Shown here: piece by piece, positions 44,001 to 56,000 of the stretch
How positions within the stretch are numbered: the first letter of the stretch is position 1
Layout: each line of letters starts with the position of its first letter
Source: Omphalotus guepiniiformis
Lineage: Eukaryota > Basidiomycota > Agaricomycetes > Agaricales > Omphalotaceae
Direction: 5' to 3'
Assembly (NCBI GenBank): GCA_028554645.1
Contig: JAQOOI010000079.1
Coordinates: 558,001 to 622,000, forward strand
Length of the DNA: 64,000 nucleotides
Program-made: the position numbers and the translations under genes
The notes under the pieces: generated by a model
Told to the model about the DNA's origin: nothing
Database searches by the model: none
The model's input: the letters and a program-made list of their open reading frames with translations, nothing else

Positions 44001-47000
44001 GACTTGATATTTGAACCCTTCTGTGCTATTTGCACGCGTCTGGAACCTATCTGGACTATTCCCCTGCTTGAACTTTGTTCTGTTCTGCAGTTAGCAACTA
44101 CATCTTTATAGAAGTTGTTGCAAGGAAAACATAGCTATATACTTCGAGTTTGCTTTGTCAAAATTAGCAGCTCAAGGAAAAGCACCCACCCTAGACAAAC
44201 TAGAAATTCTGTGAGAGCTGGAACAGAAGAGTTACCTCTGAACCAGTTACCCAGAAGGAAAAGTTCAAAAGGAAAGGAGAAAGAAGTGTCACCTGAACCT
44301 GAATCTAGTCCACTTTCGTCTCTATCATCCCTTAGTCCTATTCCTGAAAGGAATCTTCCAGAGTTTGCTGAACTTTCAGCTAGATACAAGAAAAATAAGA
44401 GGAAATTTCTTAATAGTCCTCAATTCTTTTCCTTGACTCATAAGAGAATACCTGTGAGGATTGTGAAAGATAAAAGAAACAACATGTCTACCACTGGTGA
44501 ACAAGCTAATCCTGGAGAAGGTACTCAAGGGCAAGGTCCCACCGAGAATCTAACTCCACGGAGCGAGATACTATCTTTGGGAATTGCACCTGATATTCAG
44601 ATACCTGCCCCAGCAATCCTAGAGTTGCAAAATGAGAAATTACCGAAAGTTTCGAAGCATGCACCCATATTTGACAAGAGACATCCATCTGAATTAGTTG
44701 CATGGTTGGCAGAGTTAGAGAATATCTTTGTCTCCACTGGAACTAAGACTGATGCTGCAAAGGTCATGTTGGCTCTCAGATATATGGAGTTCCATACTAA
44801 AGCAGAGTTTCAACGGCTTGAAGCAGTCAGAAATTTAGATTGGCTTGCATTTAAGGAGGCTTTGATGAAGAACTTTCCTGAATCTGCAGACAGAGGTCTG
44901 GGATCAAGACAAAAGCTTTATGCTATTGTAGAAGAATATAAACTCATTGTGCTTGGTGCTATTCAGAAACTGATGGCATTTAAGAGAGAGTATGAGATTG
45001 AATATGAGAAACTGTCCTCTGGTGCTACACCTGTAGTATCTAACTCAGAAGCTGTTGCTGGTTTTTTGAGTGCATTGGATGAACCTTTCAGAAGAAAGCT
45101 TCTGGATCGCCTGGAAAACAAAGTAATCAATGGCCACATACATGTTCAGAGAGAAGATGATCCTTTTACTCTGAAAGATGTCATGTCTGAGGCTGAGAAG
45201 CTCTGTTCTGTAAAAAGAGCAGGTGGTTATAACTTTGGTTTATTCATGAATGGTCCTAGCATAGCTGAGGGTTACTCCAGAGCGCTTCCAACACCTGAAC
45301 AGAGTGCTACTAGGAAATTGTATGATCCATACCAAGTAGCAACTACTGTGAAGGCAGAACCAGACCAATGGGCAATGAAGTTGTCTGCTACAGTGGATAG
45401 TCACCAGAATCAGTTTAATCAGATCAGACAAGCTCAGGAATCGAATTTGGCAGCTCTTGCAAAGCTCTCAGAGACAGTTGCTAACTTGGCAAAAATGACC
45501 CAAGTAACATCTAGCTCCATGAGAATGAACATGAATGCTCCAATTCAAAATTCTGGGTCTGGGATGAATTCAAATGGACACAATGGTGCCCCTAGGTCGT
45601 CTCAGGTCTCCTCTGTTCATAACAATTCTCACTCTGACTCTAATTGCTACATGTGTGATGAACCTGGACATAGATCTGTGGACTGTCCCCATCAACTTAG
45701 ATTTATCAGGTTGGGGTGGATGACCAAAAACAGTGCTGGTAAATGGGCATTAAAAGATGGAGTGTATTGGCCAAGAGCTGATCCTTCAGATACTCGGTCT
45801 AAGAAAGATAAGATTGAGGAAATTGCCAGAAGACATGGTTGGGACCAATCTCCCACTCATGTTGACCAGAATCTGTATGCTTTTGAAGAAGAGGATACTG
45901 CTGTAATGGCAGGCCCTTCTCAAAACAGTTCACTAGATGCTATAAACAGTCTTGTTGCGCAGTTCAGTCATGTTTGTACTACACTACAGAATTTAGCTCC
46001 AGTTGCTAACTCGGAGAAAAAGCAGATTCTGAAGAGAGATAGTACCTCTGAGTCGAAAAACTAGAGGTTCCAATGAAGGAGTTTGGTGTAGAAGATGTAT
46101 TTTCACAACATCCTTCTCACAGAGCAAGTCAAACTCCTGAGGATTTTAATCTTGCAAAGAGAAAGAAAATGGAAGTCTTGTTACCCACCTTGAAACCATC
46201 TGAAAAGGAGAAATACAGACCCCCTGCCATGAGAAAAGAACAAGTTCGTTTTGAGCTACCTGTTGAATCTGACACTGAGGAGCCTGAGTCTCCCTCTGAC
46301 ATGGAGTTCGATACTGCACGGAGAGTATCTAACCGACCATTTGACAATGTAAAGGCAATTGATAGGCCACCTATACCAAAGGGAGCGCCTGTAGGGAGCC
46401 AACACAAGTCAAAGGAAGGTGATATTACTCAGTCTAGAACTAGAGAAGGAATGAATAGTGACACAAAGAATGCTATTGTTTATACAAAGCCTTTGCGCAA
46501 ATCTGAGCCTGATTTCAAGCTTAGAAACTCATTATTCAAACCTGGTCTTGCTGAAGAAATAGCAGACAAAATCTTTAGGTCTGAGATAGATATTAGTAGT
46601 GGTGATCTCATTGCTATATCTCCTGCACTACAGAAAATCATGCAGAGAAAGTTGAAAAACAGTAGAGTGTATAAACGGCCTATAAAGGCTTTTGTTCAAG
46701 AGGTTAGGGATGAAGATGATCCTGAGTATGGTACTCAACTTGAGGAAGATGTTACTCTGTCTAAGGCAACCTATATGGTTAATGTTGATGATATGGCCTA
46801 TGAGAGGGAAGATGTGTTTATTATCTTAGATGAAGACACAGGTGACCTTAAGAAAGGTTCAGTGGTTCACAAGGATGTTGTGGATCAATATCAACGAGAT
46901 ATTCCTTCAGAAGAAAGGGATAAGATCATTATAGTAGCCAGTCAGACTGACAGTCTAAAGGCAATCTATCCAAAAATAAACTACTCTGACCAGCAAATTG

Positions 47001-50000
47001 AGACAGTCATTGACAGTGGCTCTCAAATTGTATCAATGGACACTAGAGTTGCAATTGGTTTAGGCCTGAGATGGGACCCTGCTACAGTAATCCATATGCA
47101 AAGTGCAAATGGGCAACTACAAGCAACAAGGGGACTAGCTAGGAATGTACCATTTACCTTTGGGGAGATTACAATCTATATGCAGATACATGTAATAGAT
47201 AAAGTGCCTTATGATGTTCTCTTGGGGAGACCATTTGATGTGTTAACAAGCAGTGTGATTAGGAACTTTGAGACTGGAGAGCAAGAAATCACTATCACAG
47301 ATCCAAACAGCGGAATGAAGTGTACAATGGGCACATATGATAGAGGTCATGGAGTAAAGGTCAAACCTGTACCCAGTGAACTGAAACTTGTCCCAGAAAC
47401 ACAAAAATCTTCGAGTATCCCACTCAAGCCTGAGGGGGAGACTCAAAATTTTCATCGGACCTTAATGAACTGATAAAAGATCAGGGAGAGGTTGCTGTTT
47501 GTATTGAAATAGATGATGATGGAAATGCTACCATTGCTGGATTTAAGCTGCCAGATGCGAAATTGTTCTCAGAACCTGAAAAGGCTGAAGCATTTGTGTT
47601 TGCAGCTGAATCCTCCATAAGAGAAAAAGATAAAGGTGCTGCAGATACAGTTAGATCATATCTAAATCGTTCTGTAGACTCTGAAAAGAAGCAGGTGTAT
47701 TGTACCTGGCGTGAAAATCAAACTTTGGATGAAAATCTGGAGTTAGATACTCCACCAGCGCCTGTATACAATGAAGAACCAGTATCTAAGCGTCAACAAA
47801 AGAGGATTGACAAGTGTAAATCTGTTAAAGAAAAACACAAACAATCGCCTCTTAGACCTAGATGGAGCAGAAATGCTAATGGAAACAAGTTTGCTGAGTT
47901 AGTGACTGTATTGGCTTCAAGAAAGTACAAACCAGTTGCTGTAAAAGTTAAACCTGTTAAAGCTACATTGCCTGCAGAGTTCCGAATTGAGAGAAAAATC
48001 ATAGGAAATCCGTTAAAGGATATGCCTGAGCTACCTACTCATCCACCAGAGTTCACTCCTGGGGAGAGGTATACTCAAGAAAGAAAAGAAATTATAGACA
48101 AGAATCATAATGAAGGTTTCTTATGGCCTGAAGAAATGAAGCTTGTACATCATCTCATGAAAGTCCAAGAGAAATCATTTGCATGGGAAGCATCTGAAGG
48201 TGGAACTTTTAATACAGAATTCTTTCCTCCAGTGAAGTTTCCAGTATTGCCTCACACACCTTGGGTGGAAAGGAATATTCCTATACCTCCAGGGATCTAT
48301 GATCAAGTGTGTAAGATGATCAAGGACAAGATAGATGCTGGTGTCTATGAGCCTTCTAGTTCATCCTATAGATCTAAATGGTTCTGTGTCTTAAAGAAAG
48401 ATGGAAAAAGCTTAAGATTGGTACACAGTTTGGAACCACTCAATAAAGTGACTATCCAACATTCAGGAATTCCTCCTGCAACTGCAGATATAGCTAGAAG
48501 CTTTTCTGGAAGAGCATGTTTGGGATTGCTGGATATCTTTGTTGGCTATGATGAGAGACTGGTTGATGAAAGTTCAAGAGACCTTACAACCTTCCAGACA
48601 CCTTTTGGCCCACATAGATTAGTGAAGTTACCTATGGGTTGGACAAACTCTGTTCCTATCTATCATGATGATGTTACATATATCTTCAGAGATGAAATTC
48701 CACATGTAACTAAACCTTACATTGATGATGTACCAGTAAAAGGTCCAGCTACTCGTTATGAAACTCCAGATGGAGGATATGAGACTATACCTGAGAATTC
48801 TGGCATCAGAAGGTTTGTGTGGGAGCATCTACAGAATATGAACAGAATTGTACAGAGAATGAAACATGCTGGTGGTACTTTTGCTGGTACCAAAGCTTTT
48901 ATCTGTGTAGCTGAAGGTGATGTTGTTGGACATCATGTCAGTTATGAAGGAGAAAAACCAGTTGAACGGCTAGCTGAGGTTGTTCTGACTTGTGATGCAT
49001 CAAAATGGTCTGAAAAGAAAGATATCCGGTCATTTTTGGGCACTGCTGGTCAGATGAGAATGTTCATAAAGGATTATGCTAAGAAAGCTAGACCTTTAAC
49101 AATCTTAACTGGAGATGTACCGTTTCAAATGGGTCCTGCAGAGTTAGAAGCTGTAGAAATGATTAAAGATGGGATTAGGAATGCTCCAGCACTCCGTCCT
49201 ATTGACTATGATTTAAGTTCTGGAATCACCCTTTCAGTAGATACTTCATGGATGGCAGTTGGTTTTCAATTGTACCAAACAGATCCTCTGGATCCTAAGA
49301 AGAAATACTACAATTGGATGGGTTCTATTACTTTAAATGAGAGAGAAGCAAGGTTTTCCCAACCTAAGAGAGAACTTTATGGCTTGATGTTGGCCTTACA
49401 ACAAACATACTACCAGACATATGGATGTAGGGAACTTACTGTGGAAACAGATGCAAGCTACATTAAAGGCATGCTTGACAAGCCCAGTAGTGGTCCCAAT
49501 GCAACTATAAACAGGTGGATTGAAGAAATAAGGAAGTTTCACTTCACCTTAGTACACATCAAAGGTACTGAACACAAAGGACCTGATGGTTTATCAAGAC
49601 CCCCTAGGGGCACCATACCAACTGAAAGAGCTGCGTCTAGAGATCCTGATTCATTTATTGATGAAGATGACGGTCTGCCAGTGAAATTCAGGATGGGAGA
49701 TGGTGAAACCGAGTCACCCTTTGAGTTTGAGTCCTTTAAAGATGAAATAGATACTAGAGGAGGTTACTTGCAGGATGTTGCTAAGTCAATTGATGACTTT
49801 GAAGACGATTTGCAAGAAGCCATTGAAGAAGAACGCCATCTGAATTCCATTAGAGCGTTGTTGCTAACTCAATATCCAGTATCTAACTCGGTGTTGCAGT
49901 TTGCTCAAACTCTTGTTGTGCCTGAAGGAGGTACTGAATGGACACATGAACACCCTTACCAGGAAGATCATAGATCTGCATCTACAAAAGAGCTGGATGA

Positions 50001-53000
50001 TCAACTTGATTTAATTAGAGACTGGTATCTGCATGGAAACCAGTATCTAACTCAATTGAGTGGGACACTCCAGAAAAAGTTCTTATCCAGAGCTGTAAAG
50101 TTCTTTGTAGACAGAGATGGTCGTCTCTATAGGAGAACTGATGATACAGGAGGCCAGCATAGACTGGTTGTGCCTAAAGAGAAAAGGATGTACATGATGC
50201 ATGCTGCTCATGATCATCTGGGACATAAAGGAATGTTTGCAACAAAAGCCCTTATAGAAAAGCGTTTTTGGTGGCCAGACTTGAATGGTGATGTCAATTG
50301 GTTTGTCAAATCCTGCCAAGTCTGCCAGAACCGCAAAATGGACTTGTTGAAAATTCCTCCCACTCTTACCCACACTCCCTCTCTGTTTCAGAAGATTCAT
50401 GTTGATGTTTTCAAAGTATCACCTGCAAGCAATGGTTGCAAAGATGTTGTACATGGCAGATGTGCACTATCATCTTGGTCTGAAGGAAGAGCTTTAAGAT
50501 CTGACAATGCTAGGTCATTGGGAGAATGGTTCTTTGATGATATTATATGCAGATGGGGTTGTCCTGATGAAGTTGTAACTGATAATGCACCCCAAATGCG
50601 AGCTATGCTTAAATGGCTAGAAGAGAAATATGGAATTAAAGGGATTAACATATCTCCTTACAATTCACAAGCCAATGGCAAGATTGAGAGAGCCCACTTT
50701 GACATTAGAACTGCCCTTGCAAAAGCTACAGGGGGAGATTTAAAAAGATGGTGGTGGTTTCTCAAGCATGTCTTCTGGGCAGATAGAATTACAGCTAGAA
50801 AGGGACTTGGATGTTCACCATACTTCCTTGTTACCGGTGCTGAACCTATTTTACCCTTAGATATTGTTGAGTCCACTTGGTTGGTAAAACTACCAGATAG
50901 AATTCTGACATATGAGGAACTTATTGGCTATAGAGCTCAAGCTCTAGCTAAACATAGAACCCATGTTCAAGAAATGATATCCAGGATAGATACTACCAAG
51001 AGGGATACTCTAAGACAATATGAAGAAGAATACAGAAATGTTATCAGAGACTTTGATTTCAAACCTGGTACATTAGTACAAATCAGAAATACACAAGTTG
51101 AGAAGAACTTGGACAGGAAAATGTATCCTAGATACTTGGGACCCATGATTGTAATAAGGAGAACCAAAGGGGGATCCTACATTGTGGCCCAAATGGATGG
51201 TACTGTACTCAGAGAAAAGGTTGCTGCCTTCAGAGTACTGCCCCATGTTGCTAGATATGAACCAATTGAACTGCCTGAGAACATTCATGAACTTATAGAC
51301 TTGACTAGTGAACAGCTAGAAGCCATGGTTAATGAAAACACGGAGTTAGATAGTGAACTTGAAAGGGATTATATCTTTGACAGTATTCCTCAGTTGAGAA
51401 TTCCTGTTGATGATGAAGACTTAGAAGAGTTCACTGATGAAGAAGCTGCATCTGACAATGATGTAGATGAAGAAGAACCTGATTGGGATGCTCCAATGCA
51501 GACCAGGGCTCGCTCTTCAAAGAGATAGAAAGATAAAACACACTGTATTCGAAAAAGTAGCTAGTTAGATACTCGAGAGAGACTATCTAGCTCAATGAAA
51601 AATAAATAAAAGTGTAAAAAGTAGTTCTAAACTACTAAGATGAACGAAAAAGGATATTCTAAATACTCGAGGATGTCCTATGTGATGTACCAGTGACGTG
51701 TATACTACCTATACATTGAAACTAAGGTGCTAAAAAGTAACATCTAGTTCAGTGTTAAGTCTGCAGGAGGAAATTCATGAAATGGAGCTGGGTCTGAAGC
51801 TACTGCTGGACCTGCCTGCAAGGGATCCTGAGAGGCACGATTGGCCTTCTCTTTCGCCTTCCTGAGCTGCTCCAACTTGGAATATTCCTGGTAGGCAAAC
51901 CTGTACTGAGAATGGTGATACTGGATAGCATGTTGGTGAACACTGAGTTCAGTCCTCAGAAAGTTGGAAATAGAGTGGAGGACTTCTGGAGAGAAGTGGT
52001 CAAGGTCCATGAACGGAAATAAAGCCGTAATACGATTGACTATCTCTTCTCCACTCTCCCTGAGTTTGCGCTCATCTGTAAAGCATAGAGTTAGATACTC
52101 GACGCGGTACCAGATTGAGTTAGATACTCATGCTCTGTCTCTTCACTAAGGTTGACAAAGGGCTTCTCAATGTGAGGCTTCTTCTGACTACCAGCCTTGG
52201 GAGTTTCTGGGACAGTCTCAGGCTATAGGAGCAATAAACAGTCAGTCATGCTGTACTTAGCAACTCAGAGTAAAATAACACTTACCACTTTGGACTGAAT
52301 TGGATTGGCCTATATGGTCCAAAAGACGTTCAAAGTAAGTAAAAGAGATGAAATAATAAGGCTGGGAAAGGATACCTACCACTGGAGTAGTAGGTACTAC
52401 TTTGTCCTTAGCAGTCTTAGCAGCTGCACTAGGGGTGTTGGTAACCTTGCCTGAGTCCTTGCTATCCTTCTTGGGAGCATGGATGGACGCAGAGAGTCCC
52501 AGGGCTGGTCCATCAGCCATCTGAAAAATGAAAGGAAAGGAAAATTAGAAATTATTCAGGCCACTATGGAGTTAGATACTCAACAGTAACGTCTCCGTCG
52601 CCTGTAATAACTTCGATTTCCTCATCCTCATCATCGTCGTCATCAACAAGCTCAGGAGTTTTTTCTGGCTGCACATAAACAGGCAGTTAGATACTCAAGG
52701 TGACGAGGATACTTGAGAAAAATGTTTATTGTGTACATGCAATGAGGACATTGCAGTTCATTTTGCTTTGGGGGAGAGGGCATAGGCAGATTCAAAGCAA
52801 AATACAAGAAATTTTTGATTTTCTCAAAGATTCTATGATATTGAGCTCTGGAATTGCTTTTACCTTCAAGATACTAGATGTTTTAAACAGTCAAACATTG
52901 AATATCCCTTTGGAAGCGTAAATTGACTTCAATGTTAGATGAAATTCATGAGTTCTGATTGACTTAGAGACTCAAACAAGTAACATCTAGCTGAAATATG

Positions 53001-56000
53001 ACTTAAATGTTGTATTGAGTGAGATGTTGCATGTAAAGACTTAGTATCAAACCTGTTTATACAGTTTGGTGTTGAGTGAATGAAATATTTGAAGTTCTAT
53101 GAGCTTTACTTCATGATGTACTAAGATCTTAGAATATATCTTACTACTTGGTAAGTATAGCTCTATGGTCTAAGTACAAGAGAAATAGTAACTGTTAAGT
53201 GCTAGACTTTGCATTTTAAGAATGCTAAAGTGTACTTATACAGTGTCAGCAATGATAAATGAAAGCACAAGAATCATTCACCTTCTGTTAAAAGAAGATA
53301 GATGGTCAAATCAAGAAATTCCATATAACAGAGATGTTGTTATAAAAGATTAATGAGAAAGAAATACTGGTTGATCTAGTTGCTTACTTGACAACCAAGG
53401 CTATTATGCCTGAACAAGATAGAACAAGTGGAATCCCTAGAGATGTATTCTTCAGGAGGCTCAGGAAGATGTTAAAAGAATGAGAGTTCCTTTGACTTTG
53501 ATCTGAACTTCAACAGAAACAGCAATGGGGTTCACTGAAAGTGGCACTGTCTAAGGCATGCTGAATGAGAAATGCATTGATCTGTGATCAAGACAAGACA
53601 GAGATCTGCTTGGCAGTTCACTGTGACAAGGTGTCAACGTGATAGTAAAGCAATTGACTTGACTTCTGTGACTATCTACCTGAAAAAGTAGTATCTAACT
53701 CGATATTGGCCATCATGGACGATCGAGGTCGATCTTATTTTACTTTGAGGGAGATGTCGCGACTAAAAGCGGTCTAGGCTTGAAATCATGCAGATTGAGA
53801 AAGATTTTGGTTGTTCAAACATTGGAAACTGAACAATGAGGACTAGAGTTCACCCAGACTGCTAGTTGAAACATGAGAACACACTCAGTTACTCAAGCCT
53901 GAGTGTAGAGTTAGCTACAGTACATGATATGGTACTTAGCAACTGTGACCAATGGGATCATGGAGAGAGATACTAGTTTTGCCTCTCACTTTGTATTGGA
54001 GTACCAATGTTCCATGCTAAGTTGAGTTGGTCAGACCCACCCTCTAAAGACTAGAGACTCTCATGAGTGTTGTTTGATTGTAATCCAAGGGAATGATGGA
54101 AGTTACAATTCAATCTGAGAAACATCTAAGTCCACTGGACTACCTAACTCCAGCTGGTCTTGCTAACTCAGGTTGGCTGTAAAGACTGAATGCTGAGAGT
54201 GCAGACAATCTTGTATTGTGCTAACCAGAGAAATATGTTGTACATTTGGTACTATGCTTAGGATGGTGTTACTACTGGTGAACCACCTTTGTCTGTTGGC
54301 TAAAGAGGAAAAATCCTCTAAGTCATTTCTGAAGAATGGAGTTAGATACTCAAGCTATCCTACCATGGAGCTAGATGTTGATTCTGGAGTATCCCTCTGA
54401 AATGTAACATCTAACTGAGTGATACCCTGCACCCAGACACCCAAATAGGGAAGAAGAAACGATTATTGGGACATAATACTGCCCATAGCTTGTTGCTAGA
54501 ACCAGCTAAAAGGAGAAGTACCTCCTGGAGACAAATCAGATGCAAGATCTGGCCAGATAGACACATGTGCTACTGTACAGCTTGTGGATGATAGTAACAA
54601 CGGAGTAGGGTCTAGATGACCTCTGAAACGAAGAAATAACCACTGGATCTGCTAGGAACCTCACCAGCAGCCCCCAGTTAGGAAATCCAAAAGAGTTGCA
54701 AATTTCAAAATCATAAAAGATGTTGTCATATGGCACCATTCTGGACTGATATTGCGTGCTGTACACCCTGGTTAGATACCCTGGACTTGATTGCCAAGCC
54801 ACTATATGGACAAAGCGATTTTTATAACAATTTTTATACCCAAGATACCTATACATGACAGTATCTAACTGAAAAATACCTACAAAAATACCTAAAAAGA
54901 CACCAATCCCTGCTCAATTAGTCTTTCTGTTATCTATTCTAGTTACTCTGCTCAGATTCCCTTACATTTTCGAGATTTACTATATTTATTTTCTGACCTG
55001 TATATAAGAACTACCTACTTGTAGATATTTTTCCTTAAGTTAGGACTGCCTAGGCTCACTACCAAAGCAGAACTTCTTCTAGACGAAAATTGCCTGGCTC
55101 TTAGGAGTTCAGTTATAGAGAAATATACCAGTTGTGCAAACTTCTGTAAAGTCCCTTGTGGCAAACCTTGAGAGAGATACTGAAACTGTTGCTGTCCCTG
55201 CTGTTCTGTCTGTGCTGTTCTGCCTGCTGAAACTGTTGCTGCTACTGTTCTGATTGATACTGTCACTGTTTGGACCATTGGATCGAGTTGCCCACTCTGA
55301 TTATTGCCCTGAACCATCCCCTGAACCCCTGAGAAACTAGTTGCCCTCTGTCTTGAACCTGTGTTTTTGAGTTGCCCTGTCACTTATACCCTGTTCAGAG
55401 CGGACTGCAGACACTTGCTAGCTCAGTATTGAGTTCGATTGTCGAGTTTAACTGTGCGGAACCTTTGACAACGCCAGCCACACCTCCACAAACCCCCTAG
55501 AATTGAGTTAGAGGTTGTTTCTTGAGACTCCCTCTCAGTCAAATTCTTGCACATTATCGTAACAATGATGTCGGGAATAAGGAAATTGGGACCTCAATCT
55601 TTCTTAACTGAGGTGGTCGTGGTTTAGTGGGGAATTTTTTATGGAACTCTTCGATTGCTTCTTTTGCGTTTGCAAGGTTTGCTAATGGTTCCCATGTTTG
55701 TTCGTGCCGCGAGTATCCCTTCCATTGAACTTTGTATCCAAATCTCCCTCCCCTATATTTCCCTGAATCTACTATTTCTTCCACTTCGAACTCCGGTTCT
55801 TCTCCTTCTATCACTGGTGGCGGATTATCATTCTTAGGCTGCTCGGGGAATTCAGGCGGATGATAGGGTGACAGTAAAACTTCGTTAAAGACTGGATGTA
55901 TTCTCTTCCAAGTCTTCGGAATCTTTAGCTGGTATGACGTTGCTCCAATTTTCTTTACAACTTCGAAAGGACCAAATCGTTTATCATCCAACTTCTTCAT

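Larger units (their letters stand above)
42170..55556 (+). mobile_element. element D: LTR retrotransposon, youngest layer
   Basis: 13,387 bp flanked by TCGT (42166-42169 and 55557-55560), inserted 25 codons or so before the end of E pol. The LTRs are 1802 bp each with no difference seen. Order is LTR, PBS, gag, protease, RT-RNaseH-IN, truncated antisense A2, internal PPT-like tract, about 950 bp without genes, PPT, LTR. Confidence 0.93.
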
